From assembly GCA_016124235.1 (NCBI GenBank), contig WGOC01000029.1:1-64000 (forward strand): DNA of 64,000 bases, given 5' to 3'. This DNA is from a bacterium (GTDB lineage: Bacteria; Verrucomicrobiota; Verrucomicrobiia; Limisphaerales; RI-55). Of the stretch, positions 33,701 through 40,852 are shown one piece after another. The first letter of the stretch is position 1. Each line of letters begins with the position of its first letter. A program made the translations under genes and the position numbers. The notes under the pieces are model-generated. The model did not search any database and had not been told where the DNA came from. It worked only from the letters and a program-made list of their open reading frames with translations.

Positions 33701-35977
33701 GGCAAGGCGGACTTTGAGTCGCGGAATCGGAAGAAGCTCTTCAGCCGGATTGCCACCGGCAACTGGGATGCCGTGATCGTGACGCACTCGGGCTTCGAAC
33801 GGATCCCGCTGGCCCATGAGACGAAGAAGCGGTTCTTTGATGAGCAGCTTCATGAGTTGGAAGTGATCCGTCGCGAACAGGCCGACGGGTCCAACAGCCG
33901 CGTGGTCAAGGAACTGGAGCGGGCCAGGAAGCGGCTGGAAACCAGGCTTCACGGACTGGCGGCCGATCAAAAAAAAGACAACACACTCACCTTTGAAGAG
34001 CTGGGTGTCGATCGACTGTTCGTCGACGAGGCGCACTACTTCAAAAACCTGTTTTATGTCACGAAGATGACCCGCATTGCCGGCTTGCCGCAAACGGCCA
34101 GCGAACGCGCCTTCGACATGTATCTGAAAGTGCGTCACATCCAGTCGCTCAACGGCGGTGGCGGTGTGGTCTTTGCAACGGGAACTCCCATCGCCAACAG
34201 CATGGCCGAGATGTTCACCATGCAACGCTACCTTCAACCCGATGATTTGAAGAACCATCATCTGAATCATTTCGATTCGTGGGCAGCGACGTTTGGCGAG
34301 CCGGTGACGGCAATGGAGCTGTCTCCGGACGGCGCTGGGTATCGCCTGAATACCCGGTTCGCCCGGTTCATCAATGTCCCGGAGTTGATGCAGATGTTCC
34401 GCCAGTCCGCCGAAGTGCAGACCGCCGCCATGCTGCATCTGCCACGCCCGAATCTCGAAGGCGAGAAGCCCACGATCAGGAACGCACCGGCAACGGAAGA
34501 CCTGAAAGAATTTGTCGAACATCTGGTGGCAAGGGCCGACCGCATCCGCATGCGGCAGGTTCATCCCCACGAAGACAACATGCTGAAGATCACTTCAGAA
34601 GGCCGGAAGGCGGCACTCGATCTCAGGCTGATCCAGCCCTCGGCCCCGGATGATCCCCGGGGAAAGGTCAATCAAGCGATCGAAAACATCTTCCGCATCT
34701 GGCAGGAAACGAACGTTGATCGCTCCACACAACTGGTCTTTTGCGATCTCTCAACACCCCGGGACAAGGGGTTCTCAGTTTATCGCGACGCGGCGGAAAA
34801 GTTGGAGCGCTTGGGCGTGCCGGATACGGAGATTGCCTTCATCCAGGATCATGATTCGGACGCGGCGAAACTGGCATTGTTCCGGGACGTGCGATCGGGC
34901 AAGGTGCGCGTTCTTTTCGGCAGCACGCAGAAGATGGGCTCGGGAACGAACGTGCAGGAGCGATTGATTGCCTTGCATCACCTGGACGCCCCGTGGCGAC
35001 CGGCAGACGTGGAGCAGCGCGAAGGGCGAATCCAGCGGCAGGGAAACAAGAACCAAGTCGTTTCCATCTATCGTTATGTGACCGAAGGTTCGTTTGACGC
35101 CTATATGTGGCAAACGCTGGAGACGAAGGCGAAATTCATCGCCCAGGTCATGAGCGGCGACATGACGATACGGCGGCTGGAAGATTTGGAATCAGCGGCG
35201 CTGACCTATGCTGAAGTGAAGGCCATCGCATCCGGCAATCCGCTCGTCATTGAGAAGGCCCAGGTGGACGCCGAGTTGATGCGGCTTACCCGATTGCGTT
35301 CCGCCCATGCCGAGGAACAATTTCGCATCCGGACCAGTCTCCGGCACGCGCACGAAGACGGCGCAATGTTCACGGCACGCCAGGTAAACATCCGCCAGGA
35401 CATCTCGATCCGACAGGATACGTCCGGGGACAAGTTTGCCATCGAATTGGACGGACAGACGCTCAACAACCGCGGGGTAGCCGGGGAGTTAATTCTGCGT
35501 CGGGCCGGGAAGGTGAAGGACCGATTCGGCGATGATGTTCGCATCGGTCGCTTCGCGGGTTTCGATTTGTTCCTGCGCGTCACATTCAACAATGATGTCG
35601 AGATCATCGTGCGCGGGAAGAACAGCTACGCGGCCCGCGTCACGGACACAGCATTGGGTACGATTCGTTCACTCGAAGCCACGGTCCAGGGTTTTGAGGA
35701 ACGCGCTGTGAGGCTGGAAGCCGACGTCGCCGACGCCCTGAAGCGCACCAAGGAACTTGAAACCAAGGTGGGCGCTCCGTTCGAGAAGGAGGAACGGTAT
35801 CAGGAGCTGACCCGTCGGCAGAGCCAAATCGAGGAAGCGCTCGACCTCACCAGGAACCAGGCGCCCAGCCAGATCGAGGCGGAGCCTGGTGAATCAGTCG
35901 ATCGAAAGAACTCCGAACGCCATTCTCAGCGCAACTACCAACCCCATCGTGGCCGCCGCACGGCCATCCACTCCTGA
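30791..35977 (+). CDS. Giant N6-adenine methylase-SNF2 helicase (DarB-like)
   Basis: A 1728-residue open frame. An N6-adenine methylase domain has motif I ILEPACGIGHFIG (about 250-262) and catalytic NVPFG (about 316) in place of NPPF/NPPY. An SNF2-like helicase follows: Walker A VVGAGKTF (about 915-922), DEAH VDEAHYF (about 1077), motif V/VI with REGRIQRQGNKNQVVSIYRYVTEGSFD (about 1408), and a C-terminal coiled coil. Proteins of this type are carried by phages and conjugative elements (DarB, anti-restriction) and modify or protect incoming DNA. The first 110 residues are low-complexity, and another conserved gene is nested there in a different frame, so the true start is uncertain. Confidence 0.85.
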   Translation: MAIRRQSPQSDQQQLDLFSTPRLNHDTADSIWTDGRETLARVPSPDGARPGAEGDSPSNAARSGREDEGRNGHTAHSIDPAGINGTTGPRPGVGNGSREIHPPPSRVLDLAVGHTAFGRGRLTAEVPQSNPNAYRITEDDRLGEGGPKQKFRQNLKAVEILRTLDAEERPATPAEKAALVKYVGWGAMPQVFDDDNRDWTGEREALRNNLSDEEFESARATTLNAHYTSPVVVGAMYRALERSGFPGGRILEPACGIGHFIGMMPETILRRSTITGVEIDPLTARIAKALYPDADIRQQPFEQTKLADGFYDLAISNVPFGDYPVHDPRWNRFKLPIHDYFFAATLEKVRPDGLVLFITSRGTMDKFDSTLRELLTQRAEFLGALRLPNDSFKKNAGTEVTTDIVMLRKLRPGEPPTGPAWKSLADHINDLGEAFTINEYFARRPEMMLGNMRYTGRMYHVHEPTLEPDGRHLSEALDRVIERLPQNIYEARTQQIAEPALDQTLPAPDVVKPNAYCLHDGMVCIREEDTLRPLNDLPIQTRSRIRGMVQLRDAVRDCLRLQMDGSAEDQVVEARFQLNLAYDRFVSRFGPVNLRTNQRAFDGDPDLPLLLSLEHFNDETKAAQKAAIFTERTIHPRQPVDSAGTPKEALVASLNERGRVDLERMAHLLARPVDDFLPELKGIVFLNPQSNWWETDDQYLSGNVREKLAAAEAAAVADPRFAENVEALKSVQPPDLSATEIDVRLGSAWLPPEDVSDFANSLLNIPSGVGVSHIPALGTWHVNGNWEARGATANTTDWGTDRYTALELIEASLNLKTPTVYDTVDDKPVVNAQSTEAAREKQERIKERFKEWVWSDDSRRERLCRLYNDTFNHTRLRTFNGDHLTLPGASGTIQLHGHQKAGVWRILQTPNTLLAHVVGAGKTFTMVAAAMELKRLGLARKPLFAVPNHMLGQFSTELLTLYPNANILVAGKADFESRNRKKLFSRIATGNWDAVIVTHSGFERIPLAHETKKRFFDEQLHELEVIRREQADGSNSRVVKELERARKRLETRLHGLAADQKKDNTLTFEELGVDRLFVDEAHYFKNLFYVTKMTRIAGLPQTASERAFDMYLKVRHIQSLNGGGGVVFATGTPIANSMAEMFTMQRYLQPDDLKNHHLNHFDSWAATFGEPVTAMELSPDGAGYRLNTRFARFINVPELMQMFRQSAEVQTAAMLHLPRPNLEGEKPTIRNAPATEDLKEFVEHLVARADRIRMRQVHPHEDNMLKITSEGRKAALDLRLIQPSAPDDPRGKVNQAIENIFRIWQETNVDRSTQLVFCDLSTPRDKGFSVYRDAAEKLERLGVPDTEIAFIQDHDSDAAKLALFRDVRSGKVRVLFGSTQKMGSGTNVQERLIALHHLDAPWRPADVEQREGRIQRQGNKNQVVSIYRYVTEGSFDAYMWQTLETKAKFIAQVMSGDMTIRRLEDLESAALTYAEVKAIASGNPLVIEKAQVDAELMRLTRLRSAHAEEQFRIRTSLRHAHEDGAMFTARQVNIRQDISIRQDTSGDKFAIELDGQTLNNRGVAGELILRRAGKVKDRFGDDVRIGRFAGFDLFLRVTFNNDVEIIVRGKNSYAARVTDTALGTIRSLEATVQGFEERAVRLEADVADALKRTKELETKVGAPFEKEERYQELTRRQSQIEEALDLTRNQAPSQIEAEPGESVDRKNSERHSQRNYQPHRGRRTAIHS
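30864..31157 (+). CDS. TnpV/TnpW-like small mobile-element protein nested in another frame
   Basis: A 97-residue protein in a different reading frame from the surrounding methylase-helicase frame. The pattern YGRMAEKHWREFLPRMVRDLEQKG, then LLEAEEKT, then QAHDQAWEMVREKYILLPPE resembles small conserved proteins of transposons and conjugative elements (TnpV/TnpW-like as I recall). It is more conserved-looking than the overlapping N-terminus of the long frame, so it is probably a real gene. Function is unknown; a role in element maintenance is the usual guess. Confidence 0.6.
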   Translation: MTPLTQYGRMAEKHWREFLPRMVRDLEQKGILHQMLLEAEEKTKDEMATLRTQLIRQGSTAQQAHDQAWEMVREKYILLPPESLTLRSATRPSAGGD

Positions 35978-36006
35978 CCAGCACACAGGGCATGAAAGAA
36001 GTATTT

Positions 36007-36216
36007 ATGGAAACAACTCTCGAACCCGAACCGCCGTTCAAGAGCAAGTCGGAACGACTCGCCTACTCGGTGCAGGAAGCCGCCGATCTTTTGGGCGTAA
36101 ACTATTTCAGCATCTACCGCCTGATCCAGCGGGGACAGCTCAAGGTTTGCCGGGTGCTCCGAGGCAAACTGCTCATCCCGCGCGACGAACTACTGAAGCT
36201 GCTGAAGTCGCAATGA
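36007..36216 (+). CDS. Excisionase-like HTH protein
   Basis: A 69-residue protein with a MerR-like/HTH_17 domain: RLAYSVQEAADLLGVNYFSIYRLIQRGQLKVCRVLRGKLLIPRDELLKLL-type sequence. That is the excisionase (Xis) and recombination-directionality-factor pattern. AAAGAAG precedes the ATG at 36007; an ATG five codons earlier is also possible. It is the last coding gene of the element, followed by repeated CCAAA boxes and the split tRNA-Ser. This fits a role in excision. No integrase gene is nearby. Confidence 0.8.
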   Translation: METTLEPEPPFKSKSERLAYSVQEAADLLGVNYFSIYRLIQRGQLKVCRVLRGKLLIPRDELLKLLKSQ

Positions 36217-36435
36217 CGATGAGACGAGCGCAACGAACGACCCCGCATTGGAGCCCTTCCAAGAGGGCGAGTGATGCCAGAAGTACTATACCGCCGTTCT
36301 ATACTATATGCCGTTTTTCGAGCCAAAAGCAGCCAAAGAGAACCAACGCCAAAAGTGCATGAAACTCCTGAAAACATTGAGCGAATCAACGATTGCCAAC
36401 GAGAATCAAAAATGGCCAAAAACCCTGGTTTACAA
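36217..36435. other. Element end with repeated CCAAA boxes
   Basis: About 220 bp without a gene, between the excisionase-like gene and the split tRNA. CCAAAA-type boxes recur at 36323-36328, 36333-36337, 36343-36346 and 36349-36354, with another at 36416-36420. Tyrosine-recombinase attachment sites carry such short arm-binding repeats. AT-rich TACTATA repeats also occur at about 36285-36310. The boxes were found by eye only. Confidence 0.4.
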
Positions 36436-36474
36436 TTTCGAGTCAGGTGCCTTTAACCACTCAGCCACCCTTCC
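36436..36474 (-). pseudogene. 5' half of a tRNA-Ser(CGA) gene, probable attachment site
   Basis: On the minus strand from 36474: acceptor strand GGAAGGG, then TG, a serine-type D-arm (GCTGAGTGGTTAAAGGC), then CCTGA and the anticodon loop CTCGAAA with anticodon CGA at 36438-36440. After AAAT the expected TCAGG of the anticodon stem is replaced by TTGTAAACC, and no variable arm or T-arm follows. This is a tRNA gene cut in its anticodon loop, the usual crossover of tyrosine integrases. The element lies on the 3' side (lower coordinates). The intact or complementary half must lie elsewhere. Confidence 0.72.
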
Positions 36475-36602
36475 CGCCGGGCCGCTCTTGATAGTCCAAG
36501 CTTACCCCGGCGGCAACGGTTTTCGATCGCGTTCTGGTCCTTTGTGAATTATCGATTCGGACATTGAAATCCGTCGGCTCCTGCCCATATCCTCCCGGCA
36601 TC

Positions 36603-36971
36603 ATGATCACCAAGCACCTAATCAAATTCTTTTCTGTAATTCTCCTTGGCGCAACTGTTGTGGCTTTCTCGGGCTGCAGCGGCGGCAACAAATCGAGCGG
36701 TTCCGTCGATCAGGCAAAAGTCGCTGAACTGAAGGCCAAGATCGACAAGGGCGACGGGGATGCTGCATTCCAACTCGGGGAGCTGTACGCCGCACACTCA
36801 GATGATAAGGAATCTGCCATCAACGCTGCATTATATTTCACGGTTGCGGGTGGTTTGGGCAATGGCAATGCAAAGGCCGGCCTGGATGCCATTAGCGCCG
36901 CGCTGACGCCCGAAGATAAGATGGAACTGGACCGTCGCGTTTCCGCTTACAAGATGCCGACGACCAAGTGA
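36603..36971 (+). CDS. Sel1-like lipoprotein
   Basis: A 122-residue protein with a lipoprotein signal: ATVVAFSGC, lipidated Cys about residue 23. It is followed by GDGDAAFQLGELYAAHSDDKESAINAALYFTVAGGLGNGNA, one to two Sel1-like alpha/alpha repeats, and a short C-terminal helix. It is the first gene to the right of the split tRNA, so it is probably chromosomal. The ATG at 36603 gives the signal; the frame is open 13 codons upstream. Function is unknown. Confidence 0.68.
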   Translation: MITKHLIKFFSVILLGATVVAFSGCSGGNKSSGSVDQAKVAELKAKIDKGDGDAAFQLGELYAAHSDDKESAINAALYFTVAGGLGNGNAKAGLDAISAALTPEDKMELDRRVSAYKMPTTK

Positions 36972-36986
36972 CTTCTTTCAGCTAAA

Positions 36987-39449
36987 TCAGCGCGTTGGCC
37001 ATTCGACCAGCGCGCTCCAGTCTTTCTCAAACCGGGTCCGTGCCATGAGGTGCAGGCCCGGTTTTATTTTGATCACCGCAATCTCTTTGGATGCACTGGT
37101 GGAAGGGTCGCCCCCGATGCGCCGCGGATCGGTGCCATCCAAGGTGTAGTAGACGTCACCGCGGTCGGTTGACACGATCAAGCCTTCGGCATTTTGCACG
37201 ATCTTGGGCGCGGCGAGATCTGGAACCAGCCCCTGGGCGTAAAGTTGCGCGAGCACGATGTCGGAGCGCTTCGGAATAAAATCGCTCAAGATCCGATCCC
37301 GTTCGGTGCGCCAGTCGTCATCCCGGTTGAGCGGACCTTTCAACATTTCCCCGTTTGATCCAATCCGCGGCGGCGTTCCCATGGGAAAGCCCGCCTGTGT
37401 ATCGCCCCAGCGGGCGGACTCAGCAATAGCGGCCGATTCGATCTCAGCAGCCCGCGCCCTAAACCTCCGGGTCACATTTTCCGCCGTAAGCAGCCCGTCA
37501 TTGTAGAAACGCTTTTGGATATGATCGGCCACCAGAACGCGAAATTCTGCGTTGTCGAGGCATTGTTGCCACAGCCATTGCGGATTACTGGTGTCGAGAT
37601 CCTGACCGGCGGGAAACGGACCGGTGCGGTCTTCATTCACGTCAAGAAACGTGTGTTCCGCATCCCAGATAATGAATTGAAAGCCGCGGTCACCTTTGCG
37701 ATTGCGCAAGCCATACCAATTGTTCGGCCGCATGTTACCGCCAAATTTGGTAACCGGTGCGTCCATGTTTCCGCCGTAGAAGATCACCAGCATGTAGTCG
37801 ATTAAGTCATCGGGATCGAGCAAGATCGGGTAATCCGTGTTGCGCGTCCCATCCGGATTCTTTCCCAGCAGTCTTTGATAGCGGGCGTTGTCGGCGAGGC
37901 CGGCCCGCGCGATCTCATTCAACTGTTTCCACGCGTCAATGGTGCCGTCGGTCGTCGTCGTCCCGAATGAATTCATCCCACCCTCGCCAAAGCCCGAGTT
38001 TACTTTGATCACGTCGTAGTCGTCCTTGTCACCACCCAGGTAGCTCGCCCCAAACGAAGCCTCTGGACGCTCGCAGGTATTATAGAGGCCCCAATAAATT
38101 CCGTTGATATACAGATGCACAAAGTCGCCGCGCGCGCCGGGATGGTCCATCGCAAGTTGCAGATCGCGGTTAAATTCGTCCCGCAGGAAAATCGCGCGCG
38201 GGTCCGCCTGAAAACTCCATGAATAGTTCTGCGTGGTGCGCAGGTCCAGATTGTCGAATTCCTTGGCACCCTCTTCTCCAAACAGCGCATACTTCAATTT
38301 CGCATCGCCGTATTCCTTGCGAAAGAAAAGCCGGAACGCGTGCTTCGGATTCATCGGCATCCGACTGAAGCCACCACGAATGCGGATGCCGGCGTCGATA
38401 TGAAATCCGTCTTCACCGTCGGTTCGAATGTATTCCACTGAAACCGGCTTCTCCGTTGCCCGACCGTCCCGACCCGCGTTCGCATAGATTCCTTTGTCGG
38501 CGCCAAACAGGTCGTCCAGGTTCATGACGAGCGAAACGGTCGGCAACGATTTCAGCCCGGCGACGATTTCGTCCTTGAACCGCGGATCGTCAACCACCTT
38601 GGGATCCATACCGAAATCAACGCGGTTGTCGCCCCAGGTGAAAGGCCAGCCTGCCGGCGGTAATCCGTCGGCCGATTGCCGAATGATGTCGTTGGCGAAT
38701 AGAAACGTGTCGGTCTTTACCGACGACGGCGAGAAACCTTCCTTAAACGCTGCCGCGCGAATCACCGTCGTGCGACCGATTTCGATTGCTGTTCGATAGA
38801 TCTCGCCATGCGTCGCCGTGGGTTCTGTTCCGTCCAGGGTATAACGAATCTCCGCCCCCTCGGTCGCCGTCGTCAGTTCCAATTTAACAGGCTGATTCTG
38901 CCAACCGCGTTTGTGGCTTAACTTCACCGCATCAACTTTTCCCTGCCGGACTGAGGCATTGGGGGCTCCCGGCGTCGGGGTGACGAAGTAGTCACGCTTT
39001 CCCGCCGAAACAAAACCGTAGGATCGGTCGTTCTTTTGCGCCGGATAAGCCGGTGAAAATTTGTCGGCGATTGAGCCGTCCGGTCGGATCAACGCGAGAT
39101 AATCACCCTTCTTCTTCAGCTTGAAATTGGCGTGCAACGGCCGGCCTGCGGCCGCGCGGTTCTTGTCGGAAGCAAAGACGATCAGATAACCATCGGCCGC
39201 CAACTCGACGGCAGGAAACTGCCACCGTTTCGGATCCGTGGCTTTATCCGTGAGCGACCAGCCCATTAAATTCACGGCCGCGTCGCCGCCATTATGAATC
39301 TCAATCCAGTCCGGTCGGTCGCCGTCTTCATCCCGCAATCCGGAAACGTTGTTCGCGAGGATTTCCGAAATCACGACGTTGTCGGCTGCGTGGACCGCCG
39401 GGAGCGAAACCGCAAGAACAAGCGCTCCGATTAGAATCAGTCTGTGCAT
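36987..39449 (-). CDS. Secreted lamin-tail plus CotH-kinase family protein
   Basis: An 820-residue secreted protein. Signal peptide MHRLILIGALVLAVSLPAVHA, then a lamin-tail domain (about 25-150; VVISEILANN, RPDWIEIHN, GWSLTDKA), then a beta domain with RYTLDGTEPT (about 205-260). A CotH-kinase-like domain follows (about 290-640; AGIRIRGGFSRM, LYINGIYWGLYNTCERP, LDPDDLIDYMLVIFYGGNMD), and a final YYTLDGTDPR module ends it. This architecture is frequent in Planctomycetota and Verrucomicrobiota. The CotH fold phosphorylates proteins in spore-formers, but the substrate here is unknown. The downstream stop overlaps no other gene. Confidence 0.87.
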   Translation of the reverse strand: MHRLILIGALVLAVSLPAVHAADNVVISEILANNVSGLRDEDGDRPDWIEIHNGGDAAVNLMGWSLTDKATDPKRWQFPAVELAADGYLIVFASDKNRAAAGRPLHANFKLKKKGDYLALIRPDGSIADKFSPAYPAQKNDRSYGFVSAGKRDYFVTPTPGAPNASVRQGKVDAVKLSHKRGWQNQPVKLELTTATEGAEIRYTLDGTEPTATHGEIYRTAIEIGRTTVIRAAAFKEGFSPSSVKTDTFLFANDIIRQSADGLPPAGWPFTWGDNRVDFGMDPKVVDDPRFKDEIVAGLKSLPTVSLVMNLDDLFGADKGIYANAGRDGRATEKPVSVEYIRTDGEDGFHIDAGIRIRGGFSRMPMNPKHAFRLFFRKEYGDAKLKYALFGEEGAKEFDNLDLRTTQNYSWSFQADPRAIFLRDEFNRDLQLAMDHPGARGDFVHLYINGIYWGLYNTCERPEASFGASYLGGDKDDYDVIKVNSGFGEGGMNSFGTTTTDGTIDAWKQLNEIARAGLADNARYQRLLGKNPDGTRNTDYPILLDPDDLIDYMLVIFYGGNMDAPVTKFGGNMRPNNWYGLRNRKGDRGFQFIIWDAEHTFLDVNEDRTGPFPAGQDLDTSNPQWLWQQCLDNAEFRVLVADHIQKRFYNDGLLTAENVTRRFRARAAEIESAAIAESARWGDTQAGFPMGTPPRIGSNGEMLKGPLNRDDDWRTERDRILSDFIPKRSDIVLAQLYAQGLVPDLAAPKIVQNAEGLIVSTDRGDVYYTLDGTDPRRIGGDPSTSASKEIAVIKIKPGLHLMARTRFEKDWSALVEWPTR

Positions 39450-39496
39450 GGCTTTGGCGTAGTTCAATTGTTGGCTCCAATTACTCCCAATCCTGA

Positions 39497-40141
39497 TCAA
39501 CGGGCAACGGCTTGCCCCAGTCCGGCTTTGCGCACCGCGTCAAGTTCATCGGCGCTGAGACGCCCGTCGTGATCACGATCAAATTGCGCGAGCGGATTCG
39601 CTTGCGGACCACCGCGGCCACCAAACATTCCACCCGGCCCACGATCCGGCGGCCGGCGCAGCATCGTCCCGAACATGCGCGGCAGTCCTTTGACCTTGCC
39701 GGCCAGAATGGCGTCCGCCATCCGTTCCCGTTCCGCATCATCGAGATCCCCGTCGTTGTTCGCATCGTATTCCTTTTGCGCATTGCCCCAGGCGATGCGA
39801 ATCCCGTTGTTGGCGGCTTGCGATTCTTCGTCGTTCAGCTGGCCGTCCTTGTCCTTGTCATACATTTCGATGATTTCCGGTGGCATTTGAAACATCGGGT
39901 TTTGCCCGCCGCGTCGCATTGCCGATTGTTTCTGCGCAGCGCGTGCGGCTTCCCTTTCGTCAGCGTTCAACCAGCCATCTCCATTGGCGTCGAATTTCGC
40001 CACGATTGCCGCCCGCCGAGTGGCGTATATTTCGCCCGGTTCAGCGAAGGCCGTTTGGCTAAACAATGTCGCCAAACAGCAAACTGCCAACATCGAAACG
40101 CAGCACTGTGAAAATCGGCTAACCGGGAGAGCACACCTCAT
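39497..40141 (-). CDS. Secreted EF-hand protein
   Basis: A 214-residue protein with a signal peptide (ending near FAEPGE). Four EF-hand loops are visible: DANGDGWLNADE, DKDKDGQLNDEE, DANNDGDLDDAE and DRDHDGRLSADE. A Gly/Pro/Arg-rich linker lies between the third and fourth. All calcium-coordinating positions are present. I choose the ATG at 40141 to keep the signal peptide; the frame extends upstream without sense. It is the first gene of a pair with the CotH-kinase protein, which starts 48 bp after its stop. A calcium-dependent surface role is inferred. Confidence 0.83.
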   Translation of the reverse strand: MRCALPVSRFSQCCVSMLAVCCLATLFSQTAFAEPGEIYATRRAAIVAKFDANGDGWLNADEREAARAAQKQSAMRRGGQNPMFQMPPEIIEMYDKDKDGQLNDEESQAANNGIRIAWGNAQKEYDANNDGDLDDAERERMADAILAGKVKGLPRMFGTMLRRPPDRGPGGMFGGRGGPQANPLAQFDRDHDGRLSADELDAVRKAGLGQAVAR

Positions 40142-40176
40142 GGTGATAAGTTGTTGGGATTCGGCCACGGGCTTAT

Positions 40177-40192
40177 GTGACAGCAGTGTCAC
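40177..40192. promoter_or_regulatory. Palindrome upstream of the EF-hand gene
   Basis: GTGACA-GCAG-TGTCAC is a perfect palindrome with 6-bp arms, 36 bp upstream of the EF-hand start and about 90 bp downstream of the fur stop. It could bind a dimeric regulator controlling the EF-hand/CotH pair; the spacing does not fit a CRP box. Confidence 0.35.
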
Positions 40193-40280
40193 GAAAAAGT
40201 TACGGCCGTAAATCGAAAAATCGCCCGTCGAGGACAAACCCGAGTGGAGGAGCTTCCTATGAATCGGCCTTGGCGGAGGA

Positions 40281-40751
40281 TCAGTGCTTGTGTTTGCAAG
40301 CGCCCAATCGCTTCAACGCGTCGCAGGAGCCGGTGATTTGCAGCTGCTGCGACGAGACCGAAAAGCCAAGCTTGTGCACGATTTCGTTCTCCAACTCGGC
40401 GATCCGGGCACTTTCAAACTCAACGATCTTTTCACAATCCTTGCAGATGATGTGATTGTGATGCGGATGGTCGGCGTAGTTTGGATCGTAGAATTTGTAT
40501 TCCTTGCCGAAGTCCATTTCCCGCACAAGACCGCTCTCGGTCAACAACGGCAAAGTCCGGTAAACCGTGGCCCGGGAAACGGAATGATCGCGTTCGCGGG
40601 ACCATTCGATCAACTGATCCGCGGTAAAGTGTTCGTTCGTGCTGAACACTGTATCGATGATCGCCATGCGCTGTCCGGTCATGCGCAGTTGCTTCGTTTC
40701 CAGAAAATCCAGAAATCGCTTTTTAGCTTCTTGGTTCAGCGTGCCAGCCAC
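40281..40751 (-). CDS. fur: Fur-family metal regulator
   Basis: A 156-residue protein with the Fur winged helix (MTGQRMAIIDTVFSTNEHFTADQLIEWS, then SRATVYRTLPLLTESGLV) and the regulatory metal site HPHHNHIICKDC (95-106). The structural zinc Cys pairs are C103/C106 and C143/C152. These are the Fur/PerR/Zur family hallmarks. Whether it senses iron, zinc or peroxide cannot be settled from sequence alone; the His-rich site is typical of Fur. The C-terminus ends KHKH. Confidence 0.9.
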   Translation of the reverse strand: MAGTLNQEAKKRFLDFLETKQLRMTGQRMAIIDTVFSTNEHFTADQLIEWSRERDHSVSRATVYRTLPLLTESGLVREMDFGKEYKFYDPNYADHPHHNHIICKDCEKIVEFESARIAELENEIVHKLGFSVSSQQLQITGSCDALKRLGACKHKH

Positions 40752-40852
40752 GCACGCACTATAGAAACGAAGGTCGGCAAGTCAACGCACGCCTTGGCCA
40801 ACGATCGACAAATCATGCTCGCCTCAGGTCAAAGGAAGACAACAATTGCGAC

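Noticed and set aside
33653-34570. 305-codon minus-strand frame in the methylase-helicase
   Set aside because: Antisense of conserved helicase motifs; no homology of its own.
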